From contig CP104974.1 in NCBI GenBank assembly GCA_025452255.1, forward strand, positions 1,303,001-1,367,000: a stretch of DNA of 64,000 nucleotides, read 5' to 3'. A program made the position numbers and the translations under genes. This DNA is from Devosia sp. A8/3-2 (GTDB lineage: Bacteria > Pseudomonadota > Alphaproteobacteria > Rhizobiales > Devosiaceae). Of this stretch, positions 28,534 to 38,117 are shown one piece after another. The notes beneath the pieces are model-generated. The model was not told the DNA's origin. It did no database searches and saw only the letters and a list, made by a program, of their open reading frames with translations. The stretch's first letter is position 1, and the number at the start of each line of letters is the position of its first letter.

Positions 28534-29541
28534 TCAGAGCGTCTTGCCCAAAGCCACGGCCGTGTCGGCCATGCGGTTGGAGAAGCCCCATTCATTGTCG
28601 TACCAGGAGAGCACGGCAACGAAATTGCCGTCCATCACCTTGGTCTGGTCGAGCGCCACAGTCGAGGAATGGCTGTCGCCATTGAAGTCGATCGAGACAT
28701 TGGGGTGAATCGTGTAGCCCAGAATGCCCTTGAGGCTGGAATCGGCATATTTGCGCACGATTTCGTTGATCTCATCGGCCGTGGTGTTGCGCTTGGCGAT
28801 GAACTTGAAGTCCACCAGCGACACATTGGGGGTCGGCACGCGGATCGAGACGCCGTCCAGCTTGCCCTTGAGCTCGGGCAGCACCGGGCCGATGGCCTTG
28901 GCAGCGCCGGTCGAGGTCGGGATCTGGCTCAGGGCCGCAGCGCGGCCGCGATAGAGGTCCTTGTGCATGGTGTCGAGCGTGGGCTGGTCACCGGTATAGG
29001 AATGGATGGTGGTCATCATTCCCTTGTCGATGCCGACGGTCTCGTTCAGCACATAGGCGAGCGGGGCCGAGCAATTGGTGGTGCAGGAGGCGTTGGAGAC
29101 GATGATGTGCTCCTTGGCCAGCTTCCGGTGGTTGATGCCATAGACCACGGTGAGGTCCGCGCCTTCGCCGGGGGCCGAGATCAGCACCTTCTTGGCGCCG
29201 GCCTTGAGATGCAGGGCGGCTTTTTCCTTGGAGGTGAAAATGCCGGTGCATTCCAGAGCAATGTCGACGCCCATGGCGGCATGCGGCAGCTCTTCGGGAT
29301 TGCGGACGGCGGTGACCTTGATCGGGCCGCGGCCCACATCGATGGTGTCGCCATCCACCTTCACTACGCCGGGAAAGCGGCCATGCACGCTGTCAAAGCG
29401 GAACAGATGGGCATTGGTTTCAACCGGGCCGAGGTCGTTGATCGCAACGACTTCGATATCGGTGCGGCCGGATTCGATGATGGCGCGCAGGACATTGCGG
29501 CCGATACGGCCAAAACCATTGATGGCGACGCGAACTGCCAT
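28534..29541 (-). CDS. gap: Glyceraldehyde-3-phosphate dehydrogenase, type I
   Basis: The intact 335-residue enzyme oxidises glyceraldehyde 3-phosphate to 1,3-bisphosphoglycerate with NAD(P). It begins with the dinucleotide motif [16 protein letters not shown], carries the active site SNASCTTNC with its Cys, a catalytic His in TIHSYTGDQ, and ends [19 protein letters not shown]. The residue after strand 2 is AINDLG, the Asp usual for NAD use. It lies about 50 bases downstream of tkt on the same strand and ends at a strong terminator, so tkt-gap is one transcription unit. Confidence 0.97.
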   Translation of the reverse strand: MAVRVAINGFGRIGRNVLRAIIESGRTDIEVVAINDLGPVETNAHLFRFDSVHGRFPGVVKVDGDTIDVGRGPIKVTAVRNPEELPHAAMGVDIALECTGIFTSKEKAALHLKAGAKKVLISAPGEGADLTVVYGINHRKLAKEHIIVSNASCTTNCSAPLAYVLNETVGIDKGMMTTIHSYTGDQPTLDTMHKDLYRGRAAALSQIPTSTGAAKAIGPVLPELKGKLDGVSIRVPTPNVSLVDFKFIAKRNTTADEINEIVRKYADSSLKGILGYTIHPNVSIDFNGDSHSSTVALDQTKVMDGNFVAVLSWYDNEWGFSNRMADTAVALGKTL

Positions 29542-29588
29542 AGGAGGCTCCTCAAAAGTGGGAGGTGGAAAAGGGAGGCGGGGCTCTC

Positions 29589-31561
29589 TTACAACTGTGC
29601 GGTGACGGCTTCAACAACGGCTTTGGCCGTAATACCAAAGTGCTCATAGAGCCCCTCGATCGGGCCGGAAGCGCCGAAGGAGTGCATGCCGACAAAGCGG
29701 CCCTTGTCGCCCAGCAGCCTGCTCCAGCTCATTTCGATGCCGGCTTCGATAGCGACGCGGGCCTTGGCATTGCCATAGAGCTCGGCCTTGTAGGCGTCCG
29801 ACTGCTTGGCCAGCAGTTCCATCGAGGGAACCGACACGACCTTGGCGGCAATGCCCTTTTCGGCCAGCTGCTTCTGGCCCTCGACGGCGATGGCCACTTC
29901 CGAGCCGGTCGCGAAGATCACCACATCGGCATTCTTGTCGCCGGCAATGACATAGCCGCCTTTGGCCGACAGGTTCTCGGCCTGATATTCGGTGCGCAGG
30001 GCCGGCAGGTTCTGGCGCGACAGGGCCAGGATCGACGGCGCATGGGTCGATTCCAGCGCCAGCTGCCAGCATTCGAGCGCTTCCACGGCATCGGCCGGGC
30101 GGAAGACCAGCAGGTTCGGAATGGCGCGCAGGGCGGTCAGGTGTTCTACCGGCTGGTGGGTCGGGCCGTCCTCGCCCGAGCCGATCGAGTCATGGGTCAT
30201 GACATAGATCGAGCGCACTTCCATCAGCGCGGCGAGGCGGATGGAGGGGCGGGCATAGTCGGTAAAGACCATGAACGTACCGCCATAGGGAATGAGCCCG
30301 CCATGCAGCGCGATGCCGTTCATGGCCGCGGCCATTTCTGTGCTCGCGGATGCCATACATCATGTAGCGGCCAAGGTAGTTATCGGCCCGGAACGGCACC
30401 ATTTCCTTGGTATTGGTCAGGTTCGAGTGCGTCAGGTCGGCAGAGCCGCCCCGGGTCTCAGGCAGCACGGCGTTAATCACGTCAAGGGCCATCTGGCTCG
30501 ACTTGCGGGTCGCGACCTTGGGCTTGTCTTCCACCAGCTTCTTCTTGAAGGCGTCCATCGCCGACTTGAACTCGGCCGGCAGGTCGCCCTTCATGCGGCG
30601 CTCGAACTCGGCTTTGTTCGCGTGAGTGGCCAGACGCGATTGCCATTCACCGCGAATATTCTGGCTACGGGTGCCGGCAGCGCGCCAGGCGGACAGGATT
30701 TCGGCGGGAATTTCAAATGCCGGATAGGTGATGCCGAGTGCGGCCTTGGCGCCGGCCAGTTCTTCGGCACCCAGCGGGGCGCCATGCACCTTTTCGGTGC
30801 CGGCCTTTTGGGCGCGCTGAAGCCGATGGTGGTCTTGGCGGCGATCAGGGTCGGCTTGTCGCTCTTTTTGGCTGCAAGCAGGGCCTTTTCAATGGCGTCC
30901 TGGTCGTGGCCGTCGATTTCGATTGTGTTCCACTGCACCGCCTTGAAGCGGGCGATCTGGTCGGTGCTGTCGGAATTGGACACAGCGCCGTCGATGGTGA
31001 TCGAGTTATTGTCCCAGATGACCGTCAGCTTGTTGAGCTTGAGGTGGCCGGCCGGGGCGATGGCTTCCTGGGAAATGCCTTCCATCAGGCAACCGTCACC
31101 GGCGAGGACCCAGTGTGGTGATCGACAATGTCGGAGCCGAATTCTGCAGCAAGCTTGGCTTCGGCAACAGCAAAGCCGACCGAATTGGCTGGGCCCCGGC
31201 CGAGCGGGCCCGTGGTAGTCTCGATGCCGGTGGCATGGCCGTATTCGGGGTGGCCGGCGGTCTTGCTGCCGAGCTGGCGGAAGTTCTTGACTCGGTCGAT
31301 GGTCATGTCCTCGTAGCCGAGCAGATAGAGGCTGGAATAGAGCAGCATCGAGCCGTGGCCGGCCGAGAGGATGAAACGGTCGCGGTCAGCCCATTTGCTG
31401 TCAGCGGGGTCGAACTTCATCACCTTGGTGAACAGCACAGTGGCGATATCGGCACAGCCCATGGGCAGGCCCGGATGGCCGGAATTGGCTTTCTCAACCG
31501 CGTCCATGGAAAGGGACCGGATCGCATTGGCCAAATCGTTCTGCTGGGCTGTATTCGTCAT
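29589..31561 (-). CDS. tkt: Transketolase (frameshifted near 31110, 30810 and 30345)
   Basis: Transketolase moves two-carbon units between sugar phosphates with thiamine diphosphate. Pieces in order: [22 protein letters not shown] start region, [40 protein letters not shown], the cofactor region [10 protein letters not shown] then [43 protein letters not shown] then [33 protein letters not shown] and [18 protein letters not shown]. Total about 657 residues, the usual length. Three frame changes split it, one inside the diphosphate-binding GDG region (near 31110). It is first in the carbon cluster; a 13-base palindrome lies about 100 bases upstream. Confidence 0.93.
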
Positions 31562-31660
31562 CGCGGCTTCCGCTCTCTTGAATTGCTCTAAAACTGGGGA
31601 GAAGAGGCGTCAGGCGCCTCCTCCCAAAAGGCGGTTCGAGGCATAACAGGTTAGGATTGC

Positions 31661-31673
31661 CTGTCAATGACAG
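31661..31673. promoter_or_regulatory. Palindrome CTGTCA-A-TGACAG upstream of tkt
   Basis: A perfect inverted repeat with six-base arms lies between the divergent tkt and DUF4164 genes, 100 bases from the tkt start. It could be a regulator binding site. No regulator is identified. Confidence 0.3.
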
Positions 31674-31766
31674 CCGATTTGGCCATTTGGCGCAGTGGTT
31701 GCATTGGCGGCATGGCTGGGGCAGGATTCGGCAGGGGCCCGATGAGCCGGAAAGGCATTGACGGCG

Positions 31767-32054
31767 ATGAGCGATAATGAACTTGAAGACGGACTGACAG
31801 CCGCCACGGCGCGGTTCGACCGGGCCATGGCTCGGCTCGACCAGAGCGTCAAAAATCTTGGCACGCGGATGCGGCAGCACAACCGCATCGAGGTCGATAC
31901 CCAAAGGCTGGTGCAGGAGCGGGCGCGGCTAGCGACCGAGCTCGACAAGGCATCGGCGCGGGCCAAGCGGCTCGATGACAGCGCCCATGATGTGTCGCGG
32001 CGGCTGGTCGAGGCGATGGAAACGGTCCGGCACGTGCTGGCCAAGGCGGAGTAG
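31767..32054 (+). CDS. DUF4164 family coiled-coil protein
   Basis: ATG 31767 opens a 95-residue protein that is almost entirely helical and charged: TARFDRAMARLDQSVKNLG, RLVQERARLATELDKASARA and ETVRHVLAKAE. This fits DUF4164, a small coiled-coil family that is the usual neighbour of zapA in rhizobia. It ends four bases before the zapA start, so the pair is co-translated. Function unknown; the position suggests a role in cell division. Confidence 0.8.
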   Translation: MSDNELEDGLTAATARFDRAMARLDQSVKNLGTRMRQHNRIEVDTQRLVQERARLATELDKASARAKRLDDSAHDVSRRLVEAMETVRHVLAKAE

Positions 32055-32058
32055 CGCG

Positions 32059-32436
32059 ATGCCGGAAGTCAATGTCGAGATCAATGGCCGCAAATACCGC
32101 ATGGCCTGCGAAGAGGGCCAGCAAAAGCACCTGATCGGGCTGGCCGAGCGCTTCAACACGCAGGTCGAGGCGCTCAAGGGCGCAGTCGGGGAAATCGGCG
32201 ACAATCGTTTGACGGTCATGGCCGGCATTGCGGTGGTGGACGAGCTGGCCGAAGCCGAACGCAAGATCAAGGCGCTCGAGACCGAGGTGACCGTGCTGAC
32301 GCGAGCTGGCCAGGAAGTCGCCGCCGAATATGAAGCGCTGGAGCACAAATTCGCGGCCAAGCTTGGGGACGCTGCCCGGGCGCTTGAAGGCGCCGCTGTC
32401 GCCTTGGACGAGACCGCGCCGCTGCCGCAGGGCTAA
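32059..32436 (+). CDS. zapA: Cell division protein ZapA
   Basis: ZapA stabilises FtsZ filaments at midcell. The intact 125-residue protein begins MPEVNVEINGRKYRMACEEG and continues HLIGLAERFNTQVEALKGAV, TVMAGIAVVDELAEAERKIK, giving the ZapA globular head and then a coiled coil. Its C-terminal tail is Ala-rich. In many proteobacteria zapA precedes the 6S RNA gene and fau. Here the same genes follow, but an antiporter and a toxin-antitoxin pair lie in between. Its TAA overlaps the stop of the convergent antiporter gene. Confidence 0.88.
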   Translation: MPEVNVEINGRKYRMACEEGQQKHLIGLAERFNTQVEALKGAVGEIGDNRLTVMAGIAVVDELAEAERKIKALETEVTVLTRAGQEVAAEYEALEHKFAAKLGDAARALEGAAVALDETAPLPQG

Positions 32437-34060
32437 CGCAGCCGGCTTTGCATGTTGTCGGCCACGGCCTGTTCCAGTCCATTTGTTCGAGCATTTCGCG
32501 CACTACACTATCATCCAGCTCCATGGCATCGCGTGCCGCGATCAGCCTGTTGCGGCGGGCGACGAGCATGGTCTGGCTGAGTGCCAGCATCTTGGCGCGG
32601 TCGAGATTGCGGTCGGGTCCGGCGAGTTTCTGATTGGCGGGCATGCGGCGGCGCATCATGTCGGCCAATTGCCGGTCGTCAGGTGAATCATTGTCGCGCA
32701 GATAATCGTCCACTGCCGTATTGGCGGCCGCCAGCGAAAGCGAGCGAGCCAGATTGCGCTGCTGCTGCTCGTGCTCGGCATCGCGCGGGTCGGACACATC
32801 GAGCTTCTTGATCAGCCGGGGCAGGCTGAGGCCCTGCAACAAGAGCGTGCCGATGGTGACGAGGAAAGCCAGCGCCAATATGGCATCGCGCCGGGGAATT
32901 CCTCCCCGCTTGCGGTCAGCAGCGGAATACCGGCGGCAGCCGCCGTGGTCACCACGCCGCGCATGCCGTTCCGGGACAGAACCGGGTTTTCCTTCCAGCT
33001 GAACGGCGCCAGCAGCTCGAAGCGGCGGCCGCGTGGCGGCTTGACGTGTTTGAGCCGCTTTTCCATACCGCGATGCCGCAGCCGGCCCAGCACGGCGGTG
33101 CCGTAGATCCGAGCGAAGCGCACCAGAATAGTGGCAAGCAGGATCAGCGCGGCGATACTTAACAGGGTCGGCAGTTCGAACCCGGCATCCCGGGCATCAT
33201 CGATCACGAAGCGTAATTGCAGGCCGATATAGGCGAAGACGAAGGTTTCCGAGCAGCGTGTCGATGGTGCGCCAGAACTGGCGCTCCTGCATGCGCTCGG
33301 CATAGCTCACCGCCGCGGCATTGTGGCCCAGCGAGAACCCGGCAGCGACCACCGCGATGACGCCCGAGGCATGCAGTTCCTCGGCCAGCAAATAGGCGGC
33401 AAACGGGGTCAACACGGAGACGACGGTGGCCAGCGAAGGATTGCTCAGCCGCACGCGGAAGGATTGCACCGCCCAACCCAAAGCGACGCCGACAATGATG
33501 GCGACGATGGCCGAATAGATGAAATAGAGCGTCAGATTGTCGATGAAAGCGGGCGTGCCGGCGACGGTGGCAACGGCGGCGGCGAAGAGGGTCAGCGCCG
33601 CTGCGTCATTGATGAGGCTTTCCCCCTTGAGCACGGTCATCAACCCCGAAGGCAGACCCGCTTTGCGGCCAATGGTGATGGCAGTGACCGCGTCGGGTGG
33701 GGCGATGACAGCGGCGAGGACCGGGGCAACCGGAAAGGTCATGCCCGGAATGGCGAAGCTGGCGACCCCGGCCACGGCGAAGGTTGTCGCGACGACCGAG
33801 AACACGCCCAGATTGACGATCGAGCCGAGCCGTTTGATGAAGCTGAAAAAGGAAAAGTCAGCAGCGGCCGAGAACAGCATGGGCGGCAGCACCGGGCCCA
33901 GAATGATCTCCGGCTCCAGCTCCAGCCGCGGTACGCCGGGGATGAATGAGGCGGCCAGCCCCACCATGGCCACCAGCAAAGGCGGCTGGATATCGCGCCG
34001 CTCGGCAAAGACGGTAACCGCTATGGCGGCGATGATGACGATGAGAATCTGAGCGATCAT
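32433..34060 (-). CDS. CPA1-type Na+/H+ antiporter (frameshifted near 33250, 32890 and 32470)
   Basis: The product is about 540 residues. The membrane part begins QILIVIIAAIAVTVFAERRD and has the CPA1 marks PGVPRLELEPEIILGPVLPP, LAAVIAPPDAVTAITIGRKA, the GESLINDAAALTLF motif with the transport Asp, and HASGVIAVVAAGFSLGH. After the first break the next frame carries FVFAYIGLQLRFVIDD and SRNGMRGVVTTAAAAGIPLL. The C-terminal cytoplasmic tail is charged and helical (NLARSLSLAAANTAVDDYL). It exchanges Na+ for H+ across the inner membrane. It is convergent with zapA, stops overlapping by two bases, and divergent from parDE. Confidence 0.87.
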
Positions 34061-34141
34061 GTGCAGGGCCCGGCAACAGCGCGTGGATAGTGGTGTGGCC
34101 CGCCTCATGCGGCAAGGGGAGGGGCCGCAAAATCACCAATC

Positions 34142-34170
34142 TTGGCAAAGTTTGCCAATTGCCCTATCTT
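34142..34170 (+). promoter_or_regulatory. parDE promoter with palindromic operator
   Basis: A perfect palindrome, TTGGCAAA-G-TTTGCCAA at 34142-34158, covers a -35 element (TTGGCA, 34142-34147) and most of the spacer. A -10 element TATCTT lies at 34165-34170, exactly 17 bases from the -35. The parD start follows at 34191. This is the expected layout of an autoregulated toxin-antitoxin operon. Confidence 0.7.
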
Positions 34171-34190
34171 GGGATGGAAGGAGACTCGGT

Positions 34191-34455
34191 ATGGCCACGA
34201 TGAATGTTTCACTGCCCGACGCAATGAAGGAATGGGTCGAGGCCCGAGTCGAGACAGGGCGCTACGGCAATTCGAGCGATTATGTGCGCGATCTGGTTCG
34301 GCGGGATCAGGAACGAACTGAGGCGCGTGCGAAGCTACAGCAAATGGTCGATAATGCCCTTGCCAGTGGTATCGTCAGAAATGAGCAGGGATGAGTTGCT
34401 GGCGCGGATGCGCACAAAGGCTGCTGCGGCCGTTGGCCATAAGAAAAGCGCCTAA
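34191..34455 (+). CDS. parD: ParD-family antitoxin (frameshifted near 34376)
   Basis: ATG 34191 follows AAGGAG. The sequence MATMNVSLPDAMKEWVEARV then YGNSSDYVRDLVRRDQER is the ribbon-helix-helix DNA-binding head of ParD antitoxins. An extra A in an AA run near 34376 truncates the literal frame at 34394 (RNEQG). The next frame continues MSRDELLARMRTKAAAAVGH then KKSA to TAA at 34453-34455, giving the usual ParD toxin-binding tail and a three-base gap before the toxin gene. ParD binds and neutralises ParE and represses the operon, presumably at the palindrome 34142-34158. Confidence 0.85.
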
Positions 34456-34458
34456 TTC

Positions 34459-34746
34459 GTGGCCTGGATACTAACGGCCGAGTCGGTTGCGAACATTGAT
34501 CACATCGCTGCGGAGGGCGCCAAGCAGTTCGGATTTGCGCAATCTGAGGTCTATGAACTTCAATTGGTCGATATGTTCGACATGCTGGCCGCCAATCCTT
34601 ACATGGCAGTAGAGCGGTACACAGCGGCGGGATCTATCAGGCTGATGCCCGTCGGCGCGCATAACATATTGTATGTCGTTGACGCCGAAGACGTGATCAT
34701 TCTGCGCGTGCTGCATGGTTTGCAGAACTGGTTTGAACAGCTTTAG
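34459..34746 (+). CDS. parE: ParE-family toxin
   Basis: GTG 34459 opens an intact 95-residue protein of the RelE/ParE fold: WILTAESVANIDHIAAEGAK, ELQLVDMFDMLAANPYMAVE, IRLMPVGAHNILYVVDAEDV and IILRVLHGLQNWFEQL. The C-terminal ILRVLHG segment is the most conserved part of the family. ParE toxins inhibit DNA gyrase, although RelE-like members cut mRNA; which applies here cannot be read from sequence. It is preceded by the antitoxin with a three-base gap. The 6S RNA promoter starts right after its stop. Confidence 0.88.
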   Translation: MAWILTAESVANIDHIAAEGAKQFGFAQSEVYELQLVDMFDMLAANPYMAVERYTAAGSIRLMPVGAHNILYVVDAEDVIILRVLHGLQNWFEQL

Positions 34747-34758
34747 CAGGTTCCCCCT

Positions 34759-34787
34759 TTGCACCTAGCTCGGGAAGCGCCTATATC
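34759..34787 (+). promoter_or_regulatory. Promoter of 6S RNA
   Basis: -35 TTGCAC (34759-34764) and -10 TATATC (34782-34787) are separated by 17 bases. Transcription should start near 34793, exactly where the closing stem of the 6S RNA begins. Confidence 0.65.
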
Positions 34788-34792
34788 TGTGC

Positions 34793-34948
34793 TGCTGCCC
34801 GGTGCGTGTGGATAACAATATCCCCGGGGCCTTAACGATCTCATGGGAGCTGTCCCTGACTGAGCTCTCGGGCTCAGATATACGGCGCCCACCTACGTAA
34901 AGTAGGTTCCCGGGATCGCATATCCCACGGCCGGGGTGGCACCTAGTT
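34793..34948 (+). ncRNA. ssrS: 6S RNA
   Basis: A region of about 155 bases without reading frame lies directly before fau. Its ends pair: TGCTGCCCGGTGCGTG at 34793-34808 with CACGGCCGGGGTGGCA at 34926-34941, closing a long rod. The inside contains GGGGCCTTAACGATCTCATG and GGAGCTGTCCCTGACTG, resembling alphaproteobacterial 6S RNA as I remember it. Size, a long hairpin with an open centre, and the location between zapA and fau (5-formyltetrahydrofolate cyclo-ligase) are all diagnostic. 6S RNA mimics an open promoter and binds sigma-70 RNA polymerase in stationary phase. Ends are approximate. A covariance search would settle the call. Confidence 0.8.
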
Positions 34949-34970
34949 TTGAGACGACGAGCGGCGGTGA

Positions 34971-35554
34971 ATGGCTGACGACCACATCGAAGACCCCAAG
35001 GGCGCGCTGCGCGACAAGGCGCAGTCCGCCCGCGCCGCCGTTTCCGCCGATGTTCGCGCCGATGCAGGTACAGCTGCCGCCGAGGCCTTTTCAACACCTT
35101 CGCCCTCGAGCTCGGCTGGATCGTCGCCGGCTATTGGCCGATCCGCGACGAGTTCGATTGCCGCCCAATCTCGGTGCGCCTCATGGATTCGGGCCAGCCC
35201 GTCTGCCTGCCGGTGACCGAAGGTGACCAGCCGCTGACCATGCGGCTCTGGGAAGATGGCGAGGCGCTCTATCCCTCCGGCTTTGGCACGCTGGCGCCGA
35301 TCGAAACCGCGCCGGTGGTGGAACCCGATATCATGCTGATCCCGCTTTTGGGCTTTGACAGCACGGGCACGCGGCTGGGATATGGCAAGGGACATTACGA
35401 CAGGACTATCGTGCGTATGAAAAAGAAGCCGCAACTGATCGGGCTCGCCTTTGCCGCGCAGGAGTTCGCGCAGCTCCCGCGCGAAGCGCATGACATTCCG
35501 CTCGATGCCATCATCACCGAAACAGGCATTCGCCGCTTTGGCGCCAGCCAATGA
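34971..35554 (+). CDS. fau: 5-formyltetrahydrofolate cyclo-ligase (frameshifted near 35090)
   Basis: The enzyme converts 5-formyl-THF to 5,10-methenyl-THF with ATP. The N-terminus is DPKGALRDKAQSARAAV. The middle part is in another frame (FALELGWIVAGYWPIRDEFD, SVRLMDSGQPVCLPV), followed by MLIPLLGFDSTGTRLGYGKG then HYDRTI, the substrate-binding GxGxGYYDR motif (here with His in place of the first Tyr), and VGLAFAAQE-like GLAFAAQEFAQLPREAHD. Length is about 194 residues. The frame changes near 35090 after AAEAF. It follows 6S RNA, the classical arrangement, and overlaps ymdB as ATGA. Confidence 0.9.
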
Positions 35555-36369
35555 AGTTTCTGTTTCTGGGCGATGTAATGGGCCGTTCCGGCCACGACGC
35601 GATCAATGAACGCCTGCCGGGCATTATCGAGCGCTATGGTTTTGATTTCGTCGTGGTCAATGGCGAGAATGCCAGCCATGGCAAGGGCCTGACCGAACCG
35701 CATTTCAACGCCATTCGTAATGCCGGGGCCGATGTTGTGACCACAGGCGATCATGCCTTCGATCAGCGCGAGACCATTTCCTATATCGAGCGCGAGAGCA
35801 CCCTGATCCGCCCCATCAACATGCCGCCGGGCACGCCGGGGCGCGGGGCGATGTTCCTCGAGGGCCGCAATGGCCATCGCGTGCTGGTGATCAATGCGCT
35901 GGGCCGCGTCTTCATGGGCCCGGCCGATGATCCGTTCCGGGCAGTGGAAGCCGCTGTTGCCGCCTGCCCGCTGGGCGAACAGGCCGACGCGATCATCGTT
36001 GATTTTCACACCGAGGCGACCTCGGAAATCCGAGCCATGGGGCAGTTTCTCGATGGCAAGGTGAGCACGGTGGTCGGCACCCATACGCATATTCCAACGG
36101 CCGACCATCGCGTGCTGCGCGGCGGCACGGCGCTGATGGCCGATGCCGGCATGTGCGGGGATTTCGACTCCATTATCGGCAGCGAAACCGATGAGCCGCT
36201 CAATCGTTTCCTGACGGGCATTCCCAATGGCCGGTTTACCCCGGCCGAAGGGGAGGCAACCTTGTGCGGCGTCGCCGTTGAAACCGATCCGCGCACGGGC
36301 TCGGCCCTGCAAGGTGCTGCCGCTGCGCTGGGCGGCACGCTGGCGCAGGCGGAGCCCGACTTCGGCTAG
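35551..36369 (+). CDS. TIGR00282 family metallophosphoesterase (YmdB type)
   Basis: The intact 272-residue protein has the metal-binding motifs of the YmdB family: [54 protein letters not shown] and [16 protein letters not shown]. YmdB of Bacillus hydrolyses 2-prime,3-prime-cyclic nucleotides; the role in alphaproteobacteria is not established. It overlaps fau and precedes yebC, a common rhizobial order. No signal peptide. Confidence 0.88.
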   Translation: MKFLFLGDVMGRSGHDAINERLPGIIERYGFDFVVVNGENASHGKGLTEPHFNAIRNAGADVVTTGDHAFDQRETISYIERESTLIRPINMPPGTPGRGAMFLEGRNGHRVLVINALGRVFMGPADDPFRAVEAAVAACPLGEQADAIIVDFHTEATSEIRAMGQFLDGKVSTVVGTHTHIPTADHRVLRGGTALMADAGMCGDFDSIIGSETDEPLNRFLTGIPNGRFTPAEGEATLCGVAVETDPRTGSALQGAAAALGGTLAQAEPDFG

Positions 36370-36463
36370 GCTTTGCGCCCACTTGGGCTGGGTGCTTTAT
36401 TTTTGGGCGGCCTGCCCCTATAAGCGGGCCAAATTCAAAGTTCGACTGTTCCGAGGGTTTCGA

Positions 36464-37211
36464 ATGGCAGGCCATTCCCACGCCAAAAACATCATGCACC
36501 GCAAAGGCAAGTCCGACGCGGTGCGCTCCAAGATTTTCTCCAAGCTGGCACGCGAAATTACCGTCGCCGCCAAAATGGGCATGCCCGATCCGGCCTTCAA
36601 TTCGCGCCTGCGTCTGGCCGTGGTCAATGCACGGGCCCTGTCCATGCCCAAGGACAATATCGACCGCGCCATCAAGAAGGCGATCGGCAGCGATGGCGAG
36701 AATTATGATGAGATCCGCTATGAGGGCTATGGTCCGGGCGGCGTTGCCATCATCGTCGAGGCACTGACCGACAACCGCAATCGTACCGCGTCAGAACGTG
36801 CGCTCCTATTTCTCCAAGAATGGCGGGGCGATGGGGGAAACCAATTCGGTCGGCTTCATGTTCGACAAGATTGGCGAAATCACCTATCCGGCCAAAGCCG
36901 GCACGGAAGACAAGGTGATGGAAGCGGCCATCGAAGCGGGCGCCGATGACGTCGAGAGCGACGAGGAAGGCCACTATATCTACACCTCGTTCGAGGCCAT
37001 GGTGGAAGTTGCCGCGGCGCTGGAAAAGGTGCTGGGCGAGGCTGAATCGGTCAAGGCCATCTGGGAGCCGCAGACCAAGACCCCGATCGATGCCGAAAAG
37101 GGCGCCACGCTGATGAAGCTGATCAGCACGCTCGAAGAAGACGATGACGTGCAGAACGTCTATTCGAACTTCGAGATGAGCGAAGAAGACATGGCTAAGC
37201 TCGAAGGCTGA
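36464..37211 (+). CDS. yebC: YebC/PmpR-family protein (frameshifted near 36795)
   Basis: ATG 36464 opens [20 protein letters not shown], the invariant YebC start. Then [49 protein letters not shown], and after a frame change at about 36795 [20 protein letters not shown] and [19 protein letters not shown]. Total about 248 residues. YebC proteins were annotated as transcription regulators; recent work in several bacteria assigns them to translation through proline-rich stretches, like EF-P. The gene lies upstream of ruvCAB, as in most proteobacteria, here with two GGDEF genes inserted on the opposite strand. Confidence 0.92.
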
Positions 37212-37235
37212 GGCCGGTTCGAGCTAGAAATTTTG

Positions 37236-37264
37236 AGGGCGGCGCTGCAGCGTCGCCCTTTTTC
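37236..37264 (+). terminator. Rho-independent terminator of yebC
   Basis: The stem AGGGCGGCGC / GCGTCGCCCT with a TGCA loop is followed by TTTTT. The T-run overlaps the stop codon of the convergent GGDEF gene. Confidence 0.85.
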
Positions 37265-38042
37265 ATGCGATCTTTTGCAGGTCCAGCATTGGATAGTCGC
37301 TGGCATGGGCAATGGTCACGCGATTGCGGCCGGTCTGTTTGGCGCCATAAAGGCGCTGGTCGGCGATGTGGAACAATTCGGAAAAGCTGGTGGGCTGGTC
37401 GAACACGGCGCCCCCGACGCTGACCGAAAGCGGGCGCGGCCGCCCATGCGGCTGGAATACGGCCGAGTTGATCGAGCGGCGAATGCGCTCGGCGATCACT
37501 TCGGCGTCGCGCATGTCGGCGCCCGGCAGATAGACGCCGAATTCCTCGCCCCCATGCGACCCACCGAGTCCCCGCTACGCAGCACGGCGCGGATCGAGCG
37601 GGCAATGATGGTCAGCGCTTCGTCACCGGCATCGTGGCCGAACAGATCATTGATCGCCTTGAAATTGTCAGCGTCGATCATCAGCAGCGCCCCACTCGGG
37701 TGCTTCTGGCCCTTGGCCAGTTGAATGGCGACCTTGGCGGTGAAGGCGCCGCGATTGAGGCAATTGGTGAGGCTATCGGTGCGGGCCACCATGCCCAAAC
37801 GCCGGTTGGTAATGGCCGAGTCCTGCAATTTGAGGCTGACATAGCAGAACAGCGGCAACCCCGGGATGACGGGCAGTATCGTGGCGCTGATGATCGAACG
37901 CTGCAATGCGCGCACCCAGATCGTCGAAGAACAGAGCGTTGAATACAACCGACACCACGACACAAGCCAGAGTCCCCAAAAAGGTCGAACGGGCCACGCC
38001 CGACCAGCTTTGCAATGCAGTCAAGCTCTTGGAAGGAAGCAT
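37263..38042 (-). CDS. Membrane GGDEF diguanylate cyclase, copy 1 (frameshifted near 37900 and 37560)
   Basis: The product is about 258 residues. Two membrane segments at the N-terminus (TFLGTLACVVVSVVFNALFF; SIISATILPVIPGLPLFCYV) are followed by a GGDEF domain: TDSLTNCLNRGAFTAKVAI, LLMIDADNFKAINDLFGHDA then GDEAL, and the active-site loop GGEEF, which is split by the second frame change near 37560. The domain ends with SVSVGGAVF and FHIADQRLYGAKQTGRN. GGDEF enzymes make cyclic di-GMP from two GTP. A very similar gene follows upstream (38118-38873), so this is a tandem duplicate. Confidence 0.85.
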
Positions 38043-38117
38043 GAAAAACTCGCTGCTGAGGAAAATCAGGTGCTGGAGAAATGCCGTTCGGTCAGGTGTG
38101 CAATGGGTGGTCCATGG

